Positions 1 to 5,010 of a DNA stretch of 5,010 bases are shown one piece after another. This DNA is from an uncultured Caulobacteraceae bacterium. GTDB lineage: Bacteria; Pseudomonadota; Alphaproteobacteria; Caulobacterales; TH1-2. The notes under the pieces were generated by a model. That model did no database searches. It was not told the DNA's origin and saw nothing but the letters and a program-made list of their open reading frames with translations. Made by a program: the position numbers and the translations under genes. The DNA is taken from the NCBI GenBank assembly GCA_937967425.1, contig CALBST010000064.1, positions 1-5,010 of the forward strand, in the 5' to 3' direction. Position 1 is the stretch's first letter. Every line of letters starts with the position of its first letter.

Positions 1-2330
1 TAGGCGGTTTGGCGCTCGCCGCCGTCTCGGCTCATGAAGCGCTCTTCCAGCATCTGAACCGTGTCGGCCACTTGTTCCAGCGTGCGAACGCTGCGCGTTT
101 CGATGCCGAGGATGCGCTCCTCGACGCGGCGACGCAGCGCGTCGAACTCGGCGGCGAGGTTGTAATCCACCTCCGTGTGTTCGAGCGCGGCGAGGCGGCG
201 ATCGTTGTCGGTGACGAAACGCACAATGTCGGCGCGCAGTGCTTCGAGTGCTTCGGCTTGCCGGCTTTCCATTTGACCCATGCGCTGTTCGATGAGGGCG
301 ATGGCTTCAATCGGCGCGCCAGCCGGCGCGGCCGGGCGTTGCTCGATCGCGCTCACACGCCATTGCAGGGCGGCGAGGTCATCCGGCGTGGCGGCCGCTG
401 GTGCGGGGCGTTGTTCGATGGCGCCAATGCGGCGTTGCAGGGCGGCGATATCCTCTGGTGTTGCGACGGCTTTGTCGCTCGAGGCCAGGTGCGCGAGCTT
501 CAGGTCGGCCAGCGCTAGCTCGAGCTTGTGGACGCGATCCTCGGCCTTGGCGGCGGTCTCGGCGTTTTGCGTGGTGACGCGGCCAAGCATGCGAACCAGG
601 TCGTTGACGCCATCGGCGGTGGCGCTGGCGTGAGCTTCGTAAGCCGAGAGGCGGCCGCGTAATTCCTCGATGCGCTGGAGCAATTCCTCGTCGGTGCGTT
701 CGGCCAGCGCTTTGGTCAGCGTGCTAATCTGGGCTTCAACCGAGGCCAGCTTGATTTCGCCGGCGCCGTCAGCGTGTGCGGCTTCGAGTTGGGCAATGCG
801 CTCCGCCAACTGTGTCTGCGCGCCAAGCGCGAGGTCGATCACCGTGAGCCGCGCGGCGGCGCCGGCTTGCTGCTCGTTGAGGGCGCTGAGCTCGCCGTCA
901 AGGCGCTGGCGAAGATCCTCGATCAGCGATGTATTGGCGGCGTCGCCCTTGGCGATGTCGCTAGCGAGCTTCTCAAGCGAGGCGATGACGGCCGTCTCTA
1001 CGCGCTCGGTTTCGGCGCGTAGCGTGAAATGGGTTTCGGCGCTGTCGCGCTCGTAGCGCGTGAAGCGTGAGGTGAGGGTGTCGAGTTCTTCGCCAAGCTC
1101 GCTCTGCACGCGTGCAACGAGTTCAGCCGCGCCAGTTTCCGCTTCGCCGATGCGGCGCAGCAGGGTTTCACGCAGCGCAGACAGACCGTTAGCGGTGTTG
1201 TTGGCGGCTGCATCGACCTGCTTCAGGCGCGCGAGACCGGCTTGCTGGCGTTCGCGTAAGTCGGCGATCTCGCTGGCGAGGTCGTTGTGGACGCTTTCCA
1301 GGGCGGCGCGGCTCTCCTGGACCGAGCGTTGCAAATCGGCGGCGAGTGCATCGCCCGCCTGTCGTAGCGTTTCGGCCGTCTCCTCAAGCGCGGTTTGCGC
1401 GGCGTCCTCGACGTCGGTGATCTGGATGCGAAGTTGCTCGTTGGCGCGAAGACTGACGATCTCAACCTGATCGACGCGGTCGGATAACGCGTCCATGCGC
1501 TCCGCAGCTTCGCTGAAGGCGGTGTGGATGCGGCGGCGGGTTTCATCGACCCCATCGGCAACGCTCTGCTCAAGCGATTCCCGGACGCCGCGCAGTTCGA
1601 CAATGAGATGGGCGACAGCGGCGTCGGCCTGGGCCGCGGCTTCGTCGGCAGCGGCGGCGACGTCGCGCAGGCCGTGGCCGAGACGCTCGTTGATATCTTG
1701 CGCAAAGGCGCTGAAATCGTCGGCGACGGCGTGTTTCAATTGTTCGTGCGCATCCGCCAATACCGCGGCGTTGGTGTCGGCCCGGCGAGCGACGACTTCG
1801 ATGTCATCGACGCGTTGACCAATCGTCTCGGTGCGGTAGTTGAGGCCGGTGAAGGCCTGCGTGAGAGAGGCGTGCGCGGCGGAGCCTTCTTCGTCACGCG
1901 CAACGGAATTCTCCTCCACGTCGGTGATGTGGAGACGGATGGCGGCCAGCTGGCCGGCCATCTCGTTCAGCGCCTGTTGAAGGGCGTGGGCGGTATCGCC
2001 CGCCAAGCCTTCCAACTCGCCGACCCGCGAAGTGACGTCGAATAGGGAGCTGTCGAGGGCATGAAGTGCCGCTTCCAGGCTGCTTACCGATCCTTCGAGG
2101 CGGCGTTCCAGGGTCTTGAAGCGATGGCGAACACCAAAATCACTTGGCTCGGCCGGCGGCGCGGGTTCGGCCACGGCGGCGATCACGCCGATTTGCTCAT
2201 TGAGCGCGCTCTTCAACACCTTGTCGGTCAGGTAGTCAGCCAGGCTGACGCCCAAGCGCTGTGCTTCTTCGACCGCGCGGTCGCGGGTCTCAGGGTCGAT
2301 GCCCTTTAGCACCCATGCACTGTCACTCAT
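1..2330 (-). CDS. Large coiled-coil protein with PodJ-like N-terminal block (3' end outside window)
   Basis: An uninterrupted minus-strand frame runs from the ATG at 2330-2328 to the left edge, giving 776 codons without a stop. The last two bases read TA, so the next codon is either a stop or Tyr. An in-frame TGA (2336-2334) lies just upstream, and AAGAGG sits 7 nt before the ATG, so the start is well supported. Residues 6-39 begin WVLKGIDPETRDRAVEEA and continue through a GVSLADYL segment. This resembles the W-x-x-K-G-I-x-P-E-x-R block that opens PodJ-type polar localisation factors of alphaproteobacteria. After an Ala/Pro linker (about residues 50-62), nearly everything is charged, Ala/Leu/Glu/Arg-rich helix with heptad-like spacing, pointing to a long coiled coil. 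I see no cysteine, only two Trp, no signal peptide and no membrane segment, so the visible part should be cytoplasmic. Known PodJ proteins carry a membrane segment and periplasmic repeats further on; whether this one does cannot be seen. The coding call is firm, but the polarity role is an inference. Other possibilities are a generic SMC-like or scaffold coiled-coil protein. Confidence 0.9.
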   Translation of the reverse strand, partial: MSDSAWVLKGIDPETRDRAVEEAQRLGVSLADYLTDKVLKSALNEQIGVIAAVAEPAPPAEPSDFGVRHRFKTLERRLEGSVSSLEAALHALDSSLFDVTSRVGELEGLAGDTAHALQQALNEMAGQLAAIRLHITDVEENSVARDEEGSAAHASLTQAFTGLNYRTETIGQRVDDIEVVARRADTNAAVLADAHEQLKHAVADDFSAFAQDINERLGHGLRDVAAAADEAAAQADAAVAHLIVELRGVRESLEQSVADGVDETRRRIHTAFSEAAERMDALSDRVDQVEIVSLRANEQLRIQITDVEDAAQTALEETAETLRQAGDALAADLQRSVQESRAALESVHNDLASEIADLRERQQAGLARLKQVDAAANNTANGLSALRETLLRRIGEAETGAAELVARVQSELGEELDTLTSRFTRYERDSAETHFTLRAETERVETAVIASLEKLASDIAKGDAANTSLIEDLRQRLDGELSALNEQQAGAAARLTVIDLALGAQTQLAERIAQLEAAHADGAGEIKLASVEAQISTLTKALAERTDEELLQRIEELRGRLSAYEAHASATADGVNDLVRMLGRVTTQNAETAAKAEDRVHKLELALADLKLAHLASSDKAVATPEDIAALQRRIGAIEQRPAPAAATPDDLAALQWRVSAIEQRPAAPAGAPIEAIALIEQRMGQMESRQAEALEALRADIVRFVTDNDRRLAALEHTEVDYNLAAEFDALRRRVEERILGIETRSVRTLEQVADTVQMLEERFMSRDGGERQTA
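334..477 (-). repeat. Two tandem 72-bp (24-residue) units inside the coiled-coil gene
   Basis: The blocks 334-405 and 406-477 align at a period of 72 bp. Both begin GGGCGTTG(C/T)TCGAT, and both contain TTGCAGGGCGGCGA about 30 nt later. In the protein they give two copies (roughly residues 618-666) of a unit with the pattern TP(E/D)D(I/L)AALQ-R-AIEQRP, ending in an Ala/Pro stretch. A third, diverged copy (IEQRM, then MESRQ) follows in the protein at about 262-333. The unit length preserves the reading frame. The Pro/Ala joints probably break the rod into short helices here. Confidence 0.8.
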
Positions 2331-2337
2331 TGGTCAG

Positions 2338-2343
2338 CCTCTT
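2338..2343 (-). promoter_or_regulatory. Shine-Dalgarno of the coiled-coil gene
   Basis: The minus strand reads AAGAGG here, 7 nt before the ATG at 2330. With the in-frame TGA at 2336-2334 this fixes the start. Its first two bases also form the end of a hairpin arm (2342-2373), so initiation could depend on that fold. Confidence 0.75.
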
Positions 2344-2373
2344 GCGGTCCCCAGCCCCAATGGGATGCCGCAA
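2342..2373 (-). promoter_or_regulatory. Possible leader hairpin abutting the coiled-coil gene's Shine-Dalgarno
   Basis: TTGCGG (2342-2347) and CCGCAA (2368-2373) are perfect 6-bp complements. Inside them CCCA (2350-2353) pairs with TGGG (2361-2364) around a 7-nt loop, leaving small internal bulges. Read as minus-strand RNA, this is a two-part stem whose 3' arm ends within the AAGAGG ribosome-binding site and 12 nt from the AUG. It could be a translation-control hairpin, a protein-binding operator or chance. No U-run follows, so it is not an intrinsic terminator. Confidence 0.4.
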
Positions 2374-2378
2374 CGTGC

Positions 2379-2393
2379 TTAAGGCCGCGTAAA
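2379..2393. promoter_or_regulatory. Near-consensus CtrA-like site
   Basis: The plus strand reads TTAA, seven bases (GGCCGCG), then TAAA. This matches 7 of 8 defined bases of the CtrA consensus TTAA-N7-TTAA with the correct spacing. It lies about 50 bp upstream of the minus-strand ATG, a plausible promoter position for a cell-cycle-regulated polarity gene. CtrA is a master cell-cycle regulator in many alphaproteobacteria. Another TTAA half-site lies at 2413-2416. Short AT-rich motifs like this also arise by chance. Confidence 0.35.
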
Positions 2394-2420
2394 ATCGAAG
2401 GTTTTGTCTTCGTTAAAGTC

Positions 2421-2440
2421 GCGCATCGAAGCGCATGCGC
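2421..2440. repeat. GCGCAT repeat cluster with a 10-bp perfect palindrome
   Basis: GCGCAT occurs at 2421-2426 and again at 2431-2436. The second copy opens the perfect palindrome GCGCATGCGC (2431-2440), so three half-sites lie in 20 bp: two direct and one inverted. It lies about 90-110 bp upstream of the minus-strand ATG and 220-240 bp upstream of prkA, where a regulator could act on either gene. No matching regulator family is recognised, and GC-rich palindromes are common in such genomes. Confidence 0.35.
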
Positions 2441-2608
2441 CACAATTCGTTCAGCTTTCGCTCACTTATGACGCCTGCTGAATTTTTCCCGAGTTTTCCG
2501 GCCACAGCGCCGCAAATCATGTCATCCTGTGCGTGTTGTTTGGGCGGATCGTGCGCGGCGTCACAAACCTCACCTTATCGCCGCCAGATTTGCATGGCTT
2601 TTTGTTAA

Positions 2609-2650
2609 GCGTCTCGGGACCGGAGTTCTTATGTAAGGTTGGCGAGACGC
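2609..2650. repeat. 8-bp perfect inverted repeat just upstream of prkA
   Basis: GCGTCTCG (2609-2616) and CGAGACGC (2643-2650) are perfect inverse complements with 26 nt between them. The repeat brackets the EcfG-like promoter candidate and ends 4 nt before the prkA Shine-Dalgarno region begins. It could be an operator for a dimeric regulator looping or overlapping the promoter, or a hairpin in the prkA leader if transcription starts further upstream. Confidence 0.45.
2616..2640 (+). promoter_or_regulatory. Candidate EcfG-type (general stress) promoter for prkA
   Basis: GGGAC (2616-2620), 17 nt, then GTT (2638-2640) resembles the alphaproteobacterial EcfG promoter GGAAC-N16/17-(C)GTT, with one mismatch in the -35 and G instead of C before GTT. 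Transcription would start near 2646-2648, leaving a short leader that still contains the GGAGG at 2655-2659. The placement is sensible because prkA-yeaH genes belong to general stress or starvation regulons in several bacteria. The motif match is imperfect, so this is a candidate only. Confidence 0.35.
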
Positions 2651-2654
2651 GGAC

Positions 2655-2659
2655 GGAGG
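2655..2659 (+). promoter_or_regulatory. Shine-Dalgarno of prkA
   Basis: GGAGG lies 4 nt before the ATG at 2664, rather close, within a longer purine-rich GGACGGAGG. An in-frame TAA at 2634-2636, with no other start codon between it and 2664, makes this start unambiguous. Confidence 0.8.
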
Positions 2660-2663
2660 CACG

Positions 2664-4604
2664 ATGTCTGAAGATCTTTTTCGCAGTTACGCTCGCTCGT
2701 TTGAGCAGCGTCGAGAAGCGGAAATGTCGCTGCAGGACTTCCTCAGCCTGTGCCGCGACGATCCTATGGCGTACGCGAGCGCGCATGAGCGCCTGCTCGC
2801 CGCCATAGGCGAGCCAAAGATGGTCGACACGTCGAAGGACGCGCGTCTTGGCCGCATCTTCATGAACCGCACGATGCGGTTCTACCCGGCTTTCGCGGAA
2901 TTCTACGGCATGGAGGAGACGATCGAGCGGATCGTCGCCTTCTTCCGTCACGCCGCGCAGGGATTGGAAGAGCGCAAGCAGATTATCTACCTGCTCGGTC
3001 CTGTTGGCGGCGGTAAGTCTTCGCTGGCGGAGCGTCTGAAGGCGCTGATGGAAGATCAGCCGATCTATGTGCTGAAGGCCGGCGATGAGCTCTCGCCGGT
3101 ATTCGAGCATCCGCTCGGCCTGTTTGACCCCACTGTGTGGGGTCAGCGTCTGGAAGACGATTACGGCATTCCGCAACGCCGCCTCACAGGCTTGATGAGC
3201 CCCTGGTGCATCAAGCGCCTTGATGAATTTGGCGGCGACATCACCAAGTTCCGCGTCGCGAAGATGAATCCGTCGCGCTTGCGCCAGGTTGCGATCGCAA
3301 AAACCGAGCCGGGCGACGACAACAACCAGGATGTCAGCTCGCTCGTCGGCAAGGTCGATATTCGCAAGCTCGAAATGCACGCGCAGAACGATCCCGATGC
3401 GTATAGCTATTCAGGCGGCTTGAACCGCGCCAACCAGGGCATGCTCGAGTTCGTCGAGATGTTCAAAGCGCCGATCAAGATGCTGCACCCGTTGCTGACG
3501 GCGACGCAGGAGGGCAATTACGTCGGCACCGAGAATATCGGCGCGATTCCCTTCACTGGCATCATCATGGCGCACTCGAACGAGGCCGAGTGGCAATCGT
3601 TCAAGAACAACAAGAACAACGAGGCCTTCATTGACCGCATCTATGTGATCAAGGTCCCGTATGTGCTGCGTGTTCAGGAAGAGCAGCGAATCTACGAGAA
3701 GCTGATCCGCGGTTCGGAGCTCTCAGAGGCGCCGTGCGCGCCGGGCACGCTTGAAATGCTGGCGCGATTCTCAGTGCTCTCGCGCTTGAAGGAGCACGAG
3801 AACTCAAATGCGTTCGCAAAGATGCGCGTCTATAACGGCGAGAGCCTGAAAGAGGTCGATCCGAAGGCGCGTACGCTGCAGGAATACAAGGATGCTGCTG
3901 GCGTCGATGAAGGCATGGAAGGCATCTCGACCCGCTTTGCCTTCAAGGTGCTGGCCGCGACCTACAATCACGACACCACCGAAGTCGCCGCCGATCCAGT
4001 GCACTTGATGTATGTGCTCGAGCAGCAAGTGCGGCGCGAACAATACCCCCAAGAGCAAGAAGCAAGGCTCCTGGAGTTCATCAAGGCCGATCTGGCGCCG
4101 CGTTATGCCGAATTCATCGGCAATGAGATCCAGAAGGCCTATCTCGAATCGTATCACGACTTCGGTCAGAACCTGTTCGATCGCTACGTCGATTACGCGG
4201 ATGCGTGGATCGAAGATATCGACTTCAAGGATCCAGACACCGGCCAATTGCTCAATCGCGAACTGCTCAACCAGGAGCTTTCGAAGATCGAGAAGCCGGC
4301 CGGGATCGCCAACCCGAAGGACTTCCGCAACGAGGTCGTGAAGTTCACGCTGCGCGCGCGCGCCGGCCATGGCGGTAAGAACCCATCGTGGACGTCGTAC
4401 GAAAAAATCCGCGAAGTCATCGAGCGGCGCATGTTCAGCCAGGTCGAAGACTTGCTGCCGATCATCACCTTCGGCTCGAAGAAGGATGGCGAGACCGAGA
4501 AGAAGCACGAGGAGTTCGTTTTGCGCATGGTCGAGCGCGGCTACACCGAGCGGCAAGTCCGCCGGCTGGTCGAGTGGTACATGCGCGTCAAGCAAGCGGG
4601 GTAA
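2664..4604 (+). CDS. prkA: PrkA/YeaG family AAA+ protein (annotated as serine protein kinase)
   Basis: This complete 646-residue protein is close to E. coli YeaG (about 644) and Bacillus PrkA (about 631). An N-terminal segment (MSLQDFL at 21-27, CRDDPMAYA at 30-38) leads into the AAA_PrkA domain. Walker A is GPVGGGKS at 112-119 (Lys118). The Walker B region is GMLEFVEMF at 259-267, and the stretch through [12 protein letters not shown] to about 286 is family-typical. Sensor 1 is probably Asn306 in MAHSNEAEW. An arginine-finger candidate is Arg325 in AFIDR, and a sensor-2-like STRF is at 422-425. The remaining part (about 430-640) is the PrkA C-terminal domain, once likened to eukaryotic kinases. 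All expected ATPase residues are present and no frameshift is seen. The family is cytoplasmic and linked to sporulation in Bacillus and to nitrogen starvation and stress in E. coli. Kinase activity was the original claim, and later work on Bacillus PrkA reports ATP-dependent protease activity, so the biochemical role is unsettled. It is followed 11 nt later by yeaH with no terminator between, implying one transcript. Confidence 0.97.
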   Translation: MSEDLFRSYARSFEQRREAEMSLQDFLSLCRDDPMAYASAHERLLAAIGEPKMVDTSKDARLGRIFMNRTMRFYPAFAEFYGMEETIERIVAFFRHAAQGLEERKQIIYLLGPVGGGKSSLAERLKALMEDQPIYVLKAGDELSPVFEHPLGLFDPTVWGQRLEDDYGIPQRRLTGLMSPWCIKRLDEFGGDITKFRVAKMNPSRLRQVAIAKTEPGDDNNQDVSSLVGKVDIRKLEMHAQNDPDAYSYSGGLNRANQGMLEFVEMFKAPIKMLHPLLTATQEGNYVGTENIGAIPFTGIIMAHSNEAEWQSFKNNKNNEAFIDRIYVIKVPYVLRVQEEQRIYEKLIRGSELSEAPCAPGTLEMLARFSVLSRLKEHENSNAFAKMRVYNGESLKEVDPKARTLQEYKDAAGVDEGMEGISTRFAFKVLAATYNHDTTEVAADPVHLMYVLEQQVRREQYPQEQEARLLEFIKADLAPRYAEFIGNEIQKAYLESYHDFGQNLFDRYVDYADAWIEDIDFKDPDTGQLLNRELLNQELSKIEKPAGIANPKDFRNEVVKFTLRARAGHGGKNPSWTSYEKIREVIERRMFSQVEDLLPIITFGSKKDGETEKKHEEFVLRMVERGYTERQVRRLVEWYMRVKQAG

Positions 4605-4615
4605 GGCGGCCGTCC

Positions 4616-5010
4616 ATGAACATCATCGACCGGCGCCTTAACCCGGGCGGGAAAAGCTTCGCCAACCGTCAGCGCTTTTTGCGCCGCGCGCGTGCGCAGG
4701 TGCGCAAAGCGGTGCGGGAGGCTTCGTCGAGCCGTTCGATCAAGGATGCCGGCAAGGGCGGCGAAGTTTCGATTCCGAGCGGTGGCGTTCACGAGCCGCA
4801 TCTGCATCGCTCGCGGCAGGGCGGCGTGCGCGATTACGTTCTGCCGGGCAACAAGAAATACATTGAAGGCGATTCCATCGCGCGGCCCGAGCAAGGCGGC
4901 GGGCAAGGTTCACAAGCGAGCGATAGCGGCGAAGGCGAGGACGAGTTTCGCTTCGCGCTGACCGACGAGGAATATCTCGATCTCTATCTGGAAGATCTAG
5001 AGCTGCCCGA
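4616..5010 (+). CDS. yeaH: YeaH family protein (DUF444), N-terminal 131 residues, truncated by window edge
   Basis: The frame starts at ATG 4616, 11 nt after the prkA stop, and is open to the right edge (131 codons plus two bases). The start is supported by alignment from memory with E. coli YeaH, which begins similarly with IDRRLN a few residues in. A weak AAGG-type ribosome site (AAGGCGG, 4603-4609) overlaps the prkA stop codon. Visible family marks are [11 protein letters not shown] (4-14), NRQRFLRR (17-24), VSIP (51-54), a PGN motif (77-79), a Gly/Gln-rich linker (93-100) and the acidic EDEFRF...[14 protein letters not shown] block (108-128). The family is about 420-430 residues in E. coli; the von Willebrand A-like C-terminal half lies outside the window. 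The N-terminus is strongly basic. YeaH is the regular partner of PrkA/YeaG in the same operon and stress response, but its molecular activity is not known. Tight spacing suggests co-expression, possibly with translational coupling. Confidence 0.95.
   Translation, partial: MNIIDRRLNPGGKSFANRQRFLRRARAQVRKAVREASSSRSIKDAGKGGEVSIPSGGVHEPHLHRSRQGGVRDYVLPGNKKYIEGDSIARPEQGGGQGSQASDSGEGEDEFRFALTDEEYLDLYLEDLELP

Larger units (their letters stand above)
2331..2663. promoter_or_regulatory. Divergent intergenic control region
   Basis: These 333 bp separate two genes transcribed away from each other, so promoters for both must lie here or just inside the genes. The stretch is visibly richer in A/T runs than the coding sequence (for example around 2391-2417, 2481-2500 and 2597-2608). 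I found no convincing sigma-70 pair (TTGACA/TATAAT type) for either gene and no GANTC methylation site. No supported small gene is present. The individual elements are listed separately. Confidence 0.85.

Noticed and set aside
9..2309. Several plus-strand open frames (for example 9-518, 1060-1470, 1524-2045) opposite the coiled-coil gene
   Set aside because: They are fragmented, low-complexity and lie opposite one continuous minus-strand frame with a good start, ribosome site and recognisable N-terminus.
2396..2412. CGAAG/CTTCG 5-bp inverted repeat with a 7-nt loop, near A/T runs
   Set aside because: Short stem with no long T-run on either side and located upstream of both genes, so a terminator is not supported.
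2594..2608. Tiny upstream frame ATG-GCT-TTT-TGT-TAA before prkA
   Set aside because: Four codons with no ribosome-binding site in front; likely chance, and possibly not transcribed.
2621..2636. Start-stop element ATGTAA preceded by GGAG 5 nt upstream in the prkA leader
   Set aside because: It could stall ribosomes if transcribed, but it overlaps the promoter candidate and is short enough to be chance. Worth recalling only if the prkA transcript starts upstream of 2620.
2517..3380. Minus-strand open frame of 287 codons covering the prkA start and the prkA promoter region
   Set aside because: It is antisense to strongly conserved prkA codons, its product resembles no family I know, and it would run through the intergenic region. 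G/C-biased third positions in prkA produce such shadows.
3804..4595. Minus-strand open frame of 263 codons antisense to the 3' part of prkA
   Set aside because: Composition and absence of any recognisable domain fit a shadow of prkA; the plus-strand frame is unmistakably PrkA here.
4605..4615. Possible terminator or promoter between prkA and yeaH
   Set aside because: Only 11 nt, no hairpin with T-run; it fits a within-operon junction.

Overview
The window is about 60% G+C by eye, with strong G/C preference at third codon positions. It looks like an alphaproteobacterial chromosome. The PrkA protein reads like alphaproteobacterial homologues, and the minus-strand gene starts with the short conserved block seen at the N-terminus of PodJ-type polarity factors. 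Caulobacterales, Hyphomonadaceae or Rhizobiales relatives would fit; the genus cannot be named from this sequence. No mobile element, CRISPR array, tRNA or rRNA is visible.

Layout: (1) Positions 1-2330, minus strand, hold one long coding frame (at least 776 codons, running off the left edge). It encodes a cysteine-free, mostly coiled-coil protein with a PodJ-like N-terminal block. (2) Positions 2331-2663 form a 333-bp divergent intergenic region. It contains the Shine-Dalgarno sites of both flanking genes, a near-consensus CtrA-like site, a leader hairpin beside the minus-strand Shine-Dalgarno, a 10-bp palindrome, an EcfG-like (general stress sigma) promoter candidate, and an 8-bp inverted repeat bracketing that candidate. 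(3) Positions 2664-4604, plus strand, hold prkA, a complete 646-residue AAA+ protein of the PrkA/YeaG family. (4) Positions 4616 to the right edge, plus strand, hold the first 131 codons of yeaH (DUF444), 11 nt after the prkA stop and almost certainly in the same operon.

The right half is the conserved prkA-yeaH stress/starvation module, which in many proteobacteria is followed by a spoVR/ycgB gene; that gene is predicted just past the right edge. The left half is a separate, divergently transcribed gene that probably encodes a structural or spatial-organisation protein. The two share only the intergenic control region. The core genes belong to known families. The less ordinary material is the size and internal repetition of the coiled-coil protein and the symmetric elements around both translation or transcription starts.
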